The notes under the pieces: model-generated | Databases searched by the model: none | Seen by the model: only the letters and a program-made list of their open reading frames with translations | What the model was told of the DNA's origin: nothing | In this document: positions 1 through 5,654 of the stretch, one piece after another | Numbering within the stretch: position 1 is the stretch's first letter | How the letters are laid out: the number at the start of each line of letters is the position of its first letter | Translations under genes and position numbers: made by a program | Source: an uncultured Bacillota bacterium | GTDB taxonomy: Bacteria > Bacillota > Clostridia > Peptostreptococcales > Anaerovoracaceae | Direction of reading: 5' to 3' | NCBI GenBank assembly: GCA_946546075.1 | Contig: CAMNNV010000024.1 | Span: 1 to 11,516 of the forward strand | Length of the DNA: 11,516 bases

Positions 1-543
1 GGACTTGCGAAGGTCTGCCAGTTTGTCAGATCTGGATCTTCCCGCCTGCGCATCGTCCAGGAGCCATACAGGCGCACATGGAAGGGGAGGTCTGTCTTCC
101 CAGAACTCCTCTGCAAGGTCTTCCTCGGCTTTGAATCGTATGCCCTTTTGTGAAAGGGCTTTCCGGAGCTTTTCGCCGCTTGAAAAACTGATGGTGCGCC
201 CATCGTAGCCCAGAACATCGCCGGCCTTTGCAAGATCGGATACGAGCCCTTCGATGGATGGCACCCCCGGCTGGCCGTCGCGCATGAGGGCGATGCCGCT
301 GTCTTCCAGCTGCTGCTCAGCCTGGATGTAGTAACGTCCGTCGGTCCAGAGAGTAGCGCAATTTTTGCTCACCAAAAGTGTGCCGGCAGATCCCGTGAAC
401 CCGCTGACGTATTCCCTGAACTTGAAGTGACTGCTCACGTACTCGGAACCGTGATGGTCCGCAGTAAAAATGAGATAATGGCTTATGCCATGATCCCTCA
501 TGAGCCTGCGCAGTCTGTCTACGCGTTCTCTATTGATTTTCAT
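1..543 (-). CDS. Xaa-Pro aminopeptidase (M24B family), N-terminal part, cut by window edge
   Basis: The minus strand is open from an ATG at 543 to base 1 (181 codons, no stop), so the gene continues outside the window. Members remove an N-terminal residue preceding proline, using a dinuclear metal site in the cytoplasm. The visible part is the non-catalytic creatinase-type N-terminal domain: YVSGFTGSAGTLLVS at residues 45-59 and LWTDGRYYIQAE at 65-76 match the conserved SGFxGSxG and TDGRY blocks of the family. The catalytic pita-bread domain with the metal ligands would lie beyond the edge and cannot be checked. The residue-150 onward region suits the long (about 600-residue) three-domain form, but this is inference. 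An AAAGGA ribosome site precedes the ATG. It diverges from the gene at 621. Confidence 0.9.
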   Translation of the reverse strand, partial: MKINRERVDRLRRLMRDHGISHYLIFTADHHGSEYVSSHFKFREYVSGFTGSAGTLLVSKNCATLWTDGRYYIQAEQQLEDSGIALMRDGQPGVPSIEGLVSDLAKAGDVLGYDGRTISFSSGEKLRKALSQKGIRFKAEEDLAEEFWEDRPPLPCAPVWLLDDAQAGRSRSDKLADLRKS

Positions 544-576
544 ACAACCATTCCTTTTCTTTTTCCCTAACCAAAG

Positions 577-595
577 TATATCATAAGATGATATA
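577..595. promoter_or_regulatory. Palindromic divergent promoter core (two extended -10 elements)
   Basis: The gap between the two divergent genes contains TATATCA-TAAGA-TGATATA, a perfect 7-bp inverted repeat. Each arm supplies an extended -10 element: TGATATAAT (589-597) for the plus-strand gene and TGATATACT (rc of 575-583) for the minus-strand aminopeptidase. No good -35 hexamer is seen on either side, as expected for extended -10 promoters. The palindrome could also be an operator. Promoter calls are by eye only. Confidence 0.45.
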
Positions 596-620
596 ATAGC
601 CATATTACGGAGGGAACAAA

Positions 621-1115
621 ATGGCAAAATTCAACGAAAATAATCTATACGGACTGATCTACAACATGTGCAAGAACATGAGCGAGAATGCGACCATCAA
701 GCTGACGGAGAAAAAACCGAAGATGGTCTATTACAAGTACATGTACGACTGCCTCAACATGGGGTATCTGTCGGTAAGTATGGCGAACACTTTGAAGCTG
801 GCAAATCCGGACAAAGAAGAGCTCATCGATGAAGCCAAGGCGAAGGCGCAGGAACTGCTGGTGCAGGTCTTCCTGGATACGGATGCTGCAGGCAAGAAGA
901 TGGCCGAGTATGACGATGGCGCTCAGTACGATTTCGAGGGCAAGTCGGCGAAGGATTCACCGTACCTCGACCGGTTTGACAACGAGGTGCTGGCGGAAGT
1001 GATCGTTTTGAGCGGGGAGTATTCGGAGCAGGAGATCGTAGATGCAACAGGTGAGGTTCTTCGTGAGCTGGCAGCGGAGATCGATGAGGCGATCGAAGGT
1101 ATCGAGATCGAGTGA
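621..1115 (+). CDS. Unrecognised small acidic protein (164 aa)
   Basis: An ATG-started frame with a good ribosome site (GGAGGG, 609-614) and TGA at 1113-1115. I do not recognise the family. The protein has no obvious signal peptide or membrane segment. It opens with a helical, lysine-containing part (residues 1-40, with a YKYMYDCLNMGYLSVSMA stretch at 38-55) and ends in a strongly acidic helical tail (about residues 115-164, rich in E, D, I and A). There is no metal, nucleotide or catalytic motif I can name, and only two Cys. It is probably soluble and cytoplasmic. The remnant reductase begins 15 bases after its stop with its own ribosome site, so the two were likely co-transcribed. The codon pattern and the strong ribosome site favour a real gene. 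Confidence 0.75.
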   Translation: MAKFNENNLYGLIYNMCKNMSENATIKLTEKKPKMVYYKYMYDCLNMGYLSVSMANTLKLANPDKEELIDEAKAKAQELLVQVFLDTDAAGKKMAEYDDGAQYDFEGKSAKDSPYLDRFDNEVLAEVIVLSGEYSEQEIVDATGEVLRELAAEIDEAIEGIEIE

Positions 1116-1130
1116 TCGGGAAGGAAATGC

Positions 1131-1422
1131 ATGAGCTATTTAGGACAGGAGATAGGTAAGCTGGGATTCGGGCTCATGAGGCTGCCCGCAGAACGTCGGC
1201 ATTTCAGGCACCATGGAAGCCCTGAACTCCTACATCCTTTACGACAGCGTAGATGTCGCAAAACACGATGAGGGCTGGCTGGTGCGCGGGCACGGCTACC
1301 AGCATCCGACAGAGTGCATCAAGTGCGGAGCATGCGAAGAGGCCTGCCCGCAGTCCATCGACATCATCCATCAGCTGGAGCGATTCGTGGATGCTGTGAT
1401 GCCCGAAAAGAAAAACGCATAG
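1131..1422 (+). pseudogene. Aldo/keto reductase (ferredoxin-domain type) with most of the gene deleted
   Basis: The ATG at 1131 follows a GGGAAGGA ribosome site and reads MSYLGQEIGKLGFGLMRLP, the typical first strand of [4Fe-4S]-containing aldo/keto reductases. From about 1192 a different frame (+1) reads NVGISGTMEALNS and continues to TAG at 1420-1422. That part contains ECIKCGACEEACPQSIDI, a Cys-x2-Cys-x2-Cys-x3-Cys-Pro cluster typical of the C-terminal domain of the same family. Family members are usually around 370 residues. Here about 19 N-terminal and about 75 C-terminal residues remain, so the TIM barrel with the catalytic Asp-Tyr-Lys-His set is gone. The junction falls at about 1185-1195 and changes frame. 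The first frame runs out after 49 codons. An intact start at 1213 for a 69-residue ferredoxin-like peptide is possible but lacks a clear ribosome site. Confidence 0.85.
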
Positions 1423-1477
1423 ATCACATAATAAAGAGGGGGTGTCGGTTGACGGCCCCGTCAGTCTGTAGACAAAG

Positions 1478-1513
1478 GCCCGTGTCGAGCTTAGCTCGAC
1501 GCGGGCTTATTTT
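1478..1513 (+). terminator. Intrinsic terminator after the reductase remnant
   Basis: GCCCGTGTCGAGC (1478-1490), loop TTA and GCTCGACGCGGGC (1494-1506) form a 13-bp stem with a single T/G wobble, followed by TTATTTT. It ends transcription from the 621-1422 unit. A related module occurs inverted at 2017-2069, so this terminator also belongs to the repeat element of this region. Confidence 0.8.
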
Positions 1514-1838
1514 CATGCAGTAAGAATCTTTTCCCAGTATTTGACTTTTGTTGGAAGTCTGATCGCCTGTTTTACGTGGGGAGGCGATTTCGGGATAACG
1601 CTGACAAAATGTTACTGTTTACGCCTTTTCAAGGTCGCTTTCCACATCTGACAGAGCCTTCTCGCGGGATCTCGGATACGTAAATCTCTGGAACCGTTGG
1701 AAATAAGAACCTTAGGTATCCGTACAGCTGCCTGATTTCCTTCTCGTACCAGTTCTTTGTAAATGGGGTGATATGATTGTATAAATATTGTTAGGCTATT
1801 TACATAATTGTAATATCATAGGACCATCCGAAGGAGAT

Positions 1839-1961
1839 ATGATGAGGTGTTGGATACCTAAGGGTGTTTATTCCAATGCCTTCAGAGATTCAGGTATCCG
1901 ACAGCGAGTGAAAAGAGCAGGCATCCGCAGGATGGAAGCGGACAATACCGACAGCAGGTGA
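1839..1961 (+). CDS. Possible 40-codon small ORF inside the repeat element (doubtful)
   Basis: AAGGAG (1831-1836) precedes tandem ATG codons at 1839 and 1842, and the frame runs 40 codons to TGA at 1959-1961. The peptide is basic (several R and K) with no recognised motif. Against it: the inverted copy of the same sequence (1621-1740) has no start codon and a stop in the matching frame, and the frame that looks similar between the two copies is a different one. I list it because the ribosome site is good, but chance is a fair explanation. Confidence 0.15.
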   Translation: MMRCWIPKGVYSNAFRDSGIRQRVKRAGIRRMEADNTDSR

Positions 1962-2020
1962 TAACAGCGTCATCTTTTGCACATTGCCAAAATGACTTGC
2001 TTTCAGAACAATAACGTGCA

Positions 2021-2045
2021 CTTAAAAAAGCCCGCATTGGGCTTT
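2021..2045 (-). terminator. Intrinsic terminator on the minus strand (downstream of the AEC gene)
   Basis: Read on the minus strand, AAAGCCC-AATGC-GGGCTTT is followed by a T-run (TTTTTT including the stem end). It lies about 145 bases past the stop of the minus-strand permease and is the first hairpin there with a proper T-run in that direction. It is also part of the inverted repeat module that matches the terminator at 1478-1513. Confidence 0.6.
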
Positions 2046-2076
2046 GCTCGAGCGGACCTTTGTTTATAACGTAGGA

Positions 2077-2143
2077 AATTTCGTTCACGAAATTGACGGA
2101 GTTTCAAAGAAATCCACCTATGAGTAATAATCGGCGTAGCCGA
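2077..2143. repeat. Two further hairpins in the cluster between the AEC terminator and stop
   Basis: AATTTCG-TTCA-CGAAATT (2077-2094) is a perfect 7-bp stem with a 4-base loop. TCGGC-GTA-GCCGA (2131-2143) is a perfect 5-bp stem. With the hairpins at 2027-2045 and 2159-2180 this makes four within about 155 bases, in the 3' region of the minus-strand permease transcript. The cluster resembles REP/BIME-type intergenic repeats or a processed 3' UTR. No function can be assigned. Confidence 0.5.
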
Positions 2144-2158
2144 CTTGTCTACAGTCTA

Positions 2159-2185
2159 CGAGGTCGTTTGTGTGGCCTCGTTTTT
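2159..2185 (+). terminator. Hairpin with T-run, plus-strand orientation
   Basis: CGAGGTC (2159-2165), loop GTTTGTGT and GGCCTCG (2174-2180) form a 7-bp stem with one G-T pair, followed by TTTTT. It is an intrinsic terminator for any transcript arriving from the left, although no plus-strand gene ends just before it. It may belong to the repeat element, whose left counterpart carries a GACGGCCCCGTC palindrome (1451-1462) at the equivalent end. Confidence 0.55.
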
Positions 2186-2189
2186 AAAG

Positions 2190-3122
2190 TTACACGAATA
2201 ACACGACCACCGGAAGTGTCACGATCGTTACGAGGGTCGTGAGGGCGAAGGCTTTGGCGCAGACGGAGCTGTCCATGCCGTACTCCTCAGGAACGATGAC
2301 CGTCATGGCACCGTTTGGCATTCCGAACATCAAAACCATGATACCTGCGAGGGTCGGCTCCGGATGGATGAACGGCACCTTTGTGAGAATGAGGGCCGCG
2401 CAGATCGGAATCAGGAGCATGCTGATGATGGTGTAGGCGTAGAGGCGTGCATCGGTGAACACCTCTTTGAGGTTCGTATGAGCCAGAGCAAAACCCGTAA
2501 CGAGCATGCTTAGAGGGACGCAGGCATCCGCCAGATATCCGATGAAATCAACGCCTATGGCCGGGAGCTGGATCCTGGAGAGGAAGAAGAACAGAGCAGC
2601 CACGCATGCCATCATGCCGGGGTTGATCATCTGCCGGAACTCGAACTTGCTCCCTGCGTACATGTGCTTCCGGAACATCTGAAGGCCCATGGAGTAAAAC
2701 AGCAGGTTGTACATGAGAATATAGAGGGCAACGAAGAAAGTCGCGCCCTGACCGTACATGGATGCGGTGAGTGGGATTCCCATGAAGCCCATATTCGTGA
2801 AGATGAACATGATCCTGTAAAGGATGCGGTGATCTTTCGGAACGCGAAGGGCTCTCGTCAGAAGAGGGCTGATCAGGATCATGATCCCAAAGAGGAGCAC
2901 GACGTGAAGGGAGCCCAGGAGCACCATGTTTCCCGACGGTCTTTCGGTGGCACCGGCGATGGTGCTGATGATGAGCGCCGGGTTGAACACATTGACGATG
3001 AGCTTCGAGATCTCTGCAGATCCTCTGTCCGATACCCAGTGGCGTTTATAGGAAATGTACCCTACCAGTACGAACGAGAAGAGTACGATGAGTTTTAATA
3101 ATATGGTGATACTGTGTTCCAA
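2190..3122 (-). CDS. AEC (auxin efflux carrier) family permease
   Basis: A 310-residue, very hydrophobic inner-membrane protein of the AEC family. Bacterial members move small organic acids such as malate or other metabolites by secondary transport, and the substrate here is unknown. About ten membrane segments are visible. Family-like blocks are NPALIISTIAG (residues 48-58), FTNMGFMGIPLTAS (109-122, the first-half crossover region) and FGMPNGAMTVIVPEEYG (near 275-291, the second crossover). I place the start at TTG 3120-3122: GGAGG lies 8 bases upstream, the first membrane helix begins directly after it, and the length fits the family. An upstream ATG would add 43 mostly polar or odd residues and would run through the promoter. 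It diverges from the gene at 3275 and is terminated at 2021-2045. Confidence 0.9.
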   Translation of the reverse strand: MEHSITILLKLIVLFSFVLVGYISYKRHWVSDRGSAEISKLIVNVFNPALIISTIAGATERPSGNMVLLGSLHVVLLFGIMILISPLLTRALRVPKDHRILYRIMFIFTNMGFMGIPLTASMYGQGATFFVALYILMYNLLFYSMGLQMFRKHMYAGSKFEFRQMINPGMMACVAALFFFLSRIQLPAIGVDFIGYLADACVPLSMLVTGFALAHTNLKEVFTDARLYAYTIISMLLIPICAALILTKVPFIHPEPTLAGIMVLMFGMPNGAMTVIVPEEYGMDSSVCAKAFALTTLVTIVTLPVVVLFV

Positions 3123-3155
3123 TTCAATATCCTCCGTAACGATCTTTGCTCGTAC

Positions 3156-3184
3156 AGTATACGACAGCCATAAAGCGCCTGCAA
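3156..3184 (-). promoter_or_regulatory. Sigma-A promoter of the AEC permease gene
   Basis: On the minus strand TTGCAG (3184-3179), a 17-base spacer and TATACT (3161-3156) make a near-consensus housekeeping promoter about 35 bases upstream of the TTG start. This placement argues against the longer, upstream-started reading of the permease. Confidence 0.7.
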
Positions 3185-3202
3185 CACGAAAAAATACGTG
3201 TT
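3183..3202. promoter_or_regulatory. Inverted repeat over the AEC -35 element
   Basis: AACACG-AAAAAATA-CGTGTT is a perfect 6-bp inverted repeat that overlaps two bases of the permease -35 box and sits just before the plus-strand promoter. On the plus strand it is followed by T's and could be read as a terminator, but nothing is transcribed into it, so an operator for the divergent pair is the likelier reading. Confidence 0.35.
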
Positions 3203-3205
3203 TTT

Positions 3206-3235
3206 TTGGACAAATCATGCGTATAGTTGTATGAT
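3206..3235 (+). promoter_or_regulatory. Promoter of the 3275-4345 operon
   Basis: TTGGAC (3206-3211), an 18-base spacer and TATGAT (3230-3235) precede the gene at 3275 by about 40 bases. It is arranged back to back with the permease promoter. Confidence 0.55.
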
Positions 3236-3274
3236 AACAATTGCGAGACAAAATAATGAAAGGACGTAAACGAA

Positions 3275-3835
3275 ATGCCTGATCTTAAAATAGTAGATAA
3301 ACCGGAAGAATCAGAAGAAAACCTCCAGTGGAAGGTGAACGAAGATGTGATGACGGACATCGTGGGAAGACTCCACGAGGGAGGAGCCATCAAAGAACCG
3401 CAGATGAAATTCCTCTTCGATGACCGCGGCATCGTGGACACTTTGTACGATGCGCATATGAGGGAGGAGCAGGTGCAGATCCTGAAGCAGGCGAAGCCGG
3501 ATACTTTCCTGATGGTCATGGCCGTGCACGGTATGGGAGCCGGCATGATGACGATTTTCAAGCAGAAGCAGATGGGAAAGACCCTCGGTCATTTCACAGA
3601 CGAAGAAGTAAACGATCTGAACGATCTTTTTAAGGCATATGATGCATATCAGCTGGCTTGCGAGACTATGGACGCCAAGCCGGGTTCCGACAAGAAAAAG
3701 TATCTCGATACCGTAGCAAACCAGGGCGTTTTCCTGGCGAAGCGCACGGCTGGCGAGAGGATCTTTGACGAGGAGATCCTGAGAGGATTCGTAGGGACCA
3801 TGTTCAATCTGGGAGTGACGATCGCTCTCGGTTAG
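3275..3835 (+). CDS. Unrecognised soluble protein (186 aa), first gene of a Nudix operon
   Basis: ATG-started, with AAAGGA (3257-3262) somewhat far upstream, and TAG at 3833-3835. I do not recognise the family. The composition is that of a soluble, mostly helical protein. A charged N-terminus (residues 1-25) is followed by a helical core, then a Met/Gly-rich stretch FLMVMAVHGMGAGMM (residues 78-92) that could be a buried helix, and a C-terminal segment ending FVGTMFNLGVTIALG. No catalytic or metal motif can be named, and there is one Cys. The Nudix gene starts 9 bases after its stop, with its ribosome site in the gap, so the two are almost surely co-transcribed and perhaps translationally coupled. 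Confidence 0.8.
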   Translation: MPDLKIVDKPEESEENLQWKVNEDVMTDIVGRLHEGGAIKEPQMKFLFDDRGIVDTLYDAHMREEQVQILKQAKPDTFLMVMAVHGMGAGMMTIFKQKQMGKTLGHFTDEEVNDLNDLFKAYDAYQLACETMDAKPGSDKKKYLDTVANQGVFLAKRTAGERIFDEEILRGFVGTMFNLGVTIALG

Positions 3836-3844
3836 GAGTAGGAA

Positions 3845-4345
3845 ATGGAATACTGGGATATTTACGATAAAAACAAGAAGCCGACGGGCCGCCTGATGAA
3901 AAAGAATGACTGGTGCCTGGCAGACGACGAGTATCACCTCTCGGTGCTGGGTGTCATCGCAAGACCGGACGGCAAGTTCCTCATCACCCAAAGAGTCATG
4001 AGCAAACACTGGGCGCCGGGCTGGTGGGAAGTGCCGGGCGGCGCTGCCATGGCAGGCGAAACAGGCGAGGTGGCGGTAAGACGCGAAGTCCTCGAAGAGA
4101 CGGGGCTGGATGTGTCAGGTGCCGAAGGCGGGTATGTCTTCTCCTATCACAGAGAGAACCCCGGCACCGGCGACAACTACTTCGTAGATATTTTTAAATA
4201 CGTGATGGATTTTGACGAGTCAGACGTGAAGATCCAGGAAGAAGAAGCTCTCGGCTTCATGCTGGCTGACCATGCCCAGATCAAGGCGCTGGCAGAGGAG
4301 GGGATTTTCCTCCATTACGACAGCATCAAGAGAGTATTCGATTGA
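3845..4345 (+). CDS. Nudix hydrolase
   Basis: A 166-residue cytoplasmic hydrolase of nucleoside diphosphate-type (X-diphosphate) substrates. The Nudix box is complete at residues 66-88: G66, E72, R80-E81-V82, E84-E85, G87-L88 in the GX5EX7REUXEEXGU pattern, where the REUXEE glutamates bind Mg2+. The N-terminus (WDIYDKNKKPTG, then a DEYHLSVLGVI block) resembles Nudix proteins related to isopentenyl-diphosphate isomerase and YfcD. That relationship does not fix the substrate, and oxidised nucleotides, dinucleotides or sugar nucleotides are all possible. The ribosome site TAGGAG lies between the upstream stop and this ATG. Its last 20 bases overlap the 3' end of the opposing chorismate mutase gene. 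Confidence 0.92.
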   Translation: MEYWDIYDKNKKPTGRLMKKNDWCLADDEYHLSVLGVIARPDGKFLITQRVMSKHWAPGWWEVPGGAAMAGETGEVAVRREVLEETGLDVSGAEGGYVFSYHRENPGTGDNYFVDIFKYVMDFDESDVKIQEEEALGFMLADHAQIKALAEEGIFLHYDSIKRVFD

Positions 4346-4892
4346 TCCTGAAGTCATCCGACTCCATAGCGAGCTGGATCAGAAGCCTGCGCATACCGGC
4401 ATCTGCCACATCTCCTTCGATGAGCAGCATGAAGGATGCGATATTGTCCTCTGAAGTGCCTGTGTGGACCAGCTGATCCAGGTCCAGACCGCAGTCGCCG
4501 ATCATGCTGAGGATCGGGGCCATGGATCCGGGGACATCCGGCTTAGAAAGAGAAACGGATACGCATGTGGAATGTTCCGGCAGGTCGATGCCGCTTGTGA
4601 GCTCCTGCCAAAGGCTTGGATCTTCTTCACAGATCTTGCCGTACTGGTAGGTCCTGCTGGTCTCCATGATTTTGCGGACGACGGACAGATAGCAGCTTAT
4701 GCGGTCTTCCGGGACGCCTTCCGACAGACGGCTGAGGATCTCAGCTTCGCGTTCAGGCCGGTAGATCGTCGTATTGCCGCTTTCGAGCTTGGATTCTGCT
4801 ACTTTGGCAGAGCAGTCGAGACGCTTCATGAGAAGCTCACGAAGTTCGAGATCGATCGTATCGATTTCTTTTCTGATTTTATCAAGATCCAT
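4326..4892 (-). CDS. Chorismate mutase (AroQ type) fused to an ACT-like domain
   Basis: 188 residues. The N-terminal part (1-82) is an AroQ-type helical chorismate mutase, which converts chorismate to prephenate for Phe/Tyr synthesis. LDKIRKEIDTID (3-14, R7), LLMKRLDCSAKVAESK (20-35, R24 and K35) and YRPEREAEIL (44-53) match the family's active-site positions. Residues about 108-162 (SLSKPDVPGSMAPILSMIG and following) look like an ACT regulatory domain, though the ESRP Phe-binding motif of PheA is not present. No prephenate dehydratase domain lies between the two, and the whole protein is far shorter than PheA. I use the ATG at 4890-4892, which has GAGG 6 bases upstream, rather than the GTG four codons earlier, which overlaps that site. 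It diverges from thiE. Confidence 0.85.
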   Translation of the reverse strand: MDLDKIRKEIDTIDLELRELLMKRLDCSAKVAESKLESGNTTIYRPEREAEILSRLSEGVPEDRISCYLSVVRKIMETSRTYQYGKICEEDPSLWQELTSGIDLPEHSTCVSVSLSKPDVPGSMAPILSMIGDCGLDLDQLVHTGTSEDNIASFMLLIEGDVADAGMRRLLIQLAMESDDFRINRILS

Positions 4893-4921
4893 ATTACACC
4901 TCACACAGAAATTTCTATTAG

Positions 4922-4930
4922 ATTATACCA
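4922..4930 (-). promoter_or_regulatory. Extended -10 promoter element of the chorismate mutase gene
   Basis: On the minus strand TGGTATAAT is a perfect extended -10 element about 30 bases upstream of the ATG. No strong -35 box is seen. The thiE ribosome site lies just beyond it, so the thiE and mutase control regions share fewer than 60 bases. Confidence 0.55.
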
Positions 4931-4950
4931 CGTAGACCGGAGGAAACGAT

Positions 4951-5589
4951 ATGTCTATAGCAAAATCGAGAATGCTTTTGTACGCCATAACAGATCGCAG
5001 CTGGCTGGGAGAGAAGACTCTCGCATCGCAGGTGGAAGAAGCCTTCCGGGGCGGCGTGAGCCTTTTGCAGTACAGAGAAAAGCATCTGCAGGGGGAAGAG
5101 AAGATCCGTCAGGCAAAAGAGATCCTCGAGCTTTGCAGGAGATACGATGTGCCGCTGATCATAAACGATGACCCCGTGCTTGCAAAAGAAATCGGTGCTG
5201 ACGGTGTCCACGTAGGGCAGAAGGATATGGCTGCGCAGGATGTACGAAAGATCATCGGTCCTGATATGATCCTCGGTGTGTCGGCAAGGACCGTGGAGCA
5301 GGCGCTTGCAGCGCAGGCAGCAGGAGCGGATTATCTTGGCTCCGGTGCCGTGTTCCATACGGGGACCAAAGGAGATGCTCGTGCTCTCGATCATGACGTG
5401 CTCCGCCAGATCTGTGAGGCTGTGGATATACCGGTGGTAGCCATTGGCGGTGTGACGGCAGAAAATGCGCTTCAGCTGCAGGGGACCGGGATCTCCGGGA
5501 TCGCTGTCATCAGCGGGATCTTTGCTGCGGAGGATGTGAAGGAAGCGGCGGAAGAACTCAGGGTCATAGCGAAAAAAATAACGAAATAA
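4951..5589 (+). CDS. thiE: Thiamin-phosphate synthase
   Basis: A 212-residue cytoplasmic TIM-barrel enzyme that joins the thiazole phosphate and HMP pyrophosphate to give thiamin phosphate. Family motifs in order: YAITDR (11-16), LLQYREK (38-44, where many members have QLREK), IINDDPVLAKEIGADGVHVGQKD (70-92) with N72, D73 and the Mg-binding D92, GVSARTVEQA (109-118), SGAVFHTGTKGDA (131-143), VVAIGGV (162-168) and IAVISGI (184-190). The length is normal. The start has GGAGG 8 bases upstream. No thiamin partner gene (thiD, thiM, thiC) and no TPP riboswitch occurs within the window, so here it stands alone. No proper terminator follows; a weak CACATT/AATGTG pairing (5591-5620) lacks a T-run. Confidence 0.93.
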   Translation: MSIAKSRMLLYAITDRSWLGEKTLASQVEEAFRGGVSLLQYREKHLQGEEKIRQAKEILELCRRYDVPLIINDDPVLAKEIGADGVHVGQKDMAAQDVRKIIGPDMILGVSARTVEQALAAQAAGADYLGSGAVFHTGTKGDARALDHDVLRQICEAVDIPVVAIGGVTAENALQLQGTGISGIAVISGIFAAEDVKEAAEELRVIAKKITK

Positions 5590-5620
5590 TCACATTAAAC
5601 GAAATTTTCAGATAAATGTG

Positions 5621-5652
5621 TTGACTTTGCCTCCTGTTGGTGTTAATATAAT
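5621..5652 (+). promoter_or_regulatory. Promoter of the orphan RNA candidate
   Basis: TTGACT (5621-5626) is followed after 17 bases by TAATAT (5644-5649), or after 20 bases by TATAAT (5647-5652). It predicts a transcript start near 5657, right at the first hairpin. No start codon with a ribosome site follows on the plus strand. Confidence 0.65.
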
Positions 5653-5654
5653 TT

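Larger units (their letters stand above)
1463..2185. repeat. Degenerate repeat element present as two inverted copies (gene-free region)
   Basis: No convincing gene lies between 1423 and 2189. The stretch is an imperfect large-scale palindrome. Bases 1671-1721 pair without gaps with 1852-1902: 40 of 51 positions by hand, including a perfect 12-mer CCTTAGGTATCC (1710-1721) / GGATACCTAAGG (1852-1863). Similarity continues weakly inward (AT-rich 1770-1820) and outward (about 1636-1650 against 1930-1943). Further out, the module TGCA...AAGCCCGC...CCTTTGT at 1472-1519 recurs inverted at 2017-2062. CTGTAGACAA (1466-1475) recurs inverted at 2145-2154. The arrangement suggests two diverged copies facing opposite ways, comparable to a BIME or MITE. 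One arm (minus strand, about 1793-1629) has an open frame of about 54 codons without a start, and its peptide resembles that of the other arm, so the element may derive from coding sequence. Confidence 0.6.

Noticed and set aside
1882..2088. Minus-strand 68-codon frame in the repeat region
   Set aside because: It crosses hairpins and a terminator, has no ribosome site and resembles no protein.
2664..3098. Plus-strand 144-codon frame inside the AEC gene
   Set aside because: Shadow of a strongly supported membrane protein gene; composition is unnatural (His/Glu-rich) and there is no ribosome site.
3123..3251. Longer AEC permease beginning at an upstream ATG (3251)
   Set aside because: The extra 43 residues run through a near-consensus promoter and lack a ribosome site; TTG at 3120-3122 has GGAGG and gives the family length.
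4893..4904. GTG start four codons before the chorismate mutase ATG
   Set aside because: It overlaps the GAGG ribosome site that is ideally spaced for the ATG.
4893..4950. TPP riboswitch before thiE
   Set aside because: The gap is under 60 bases and lacks the conserved CTGAGA and GGGA blocks.
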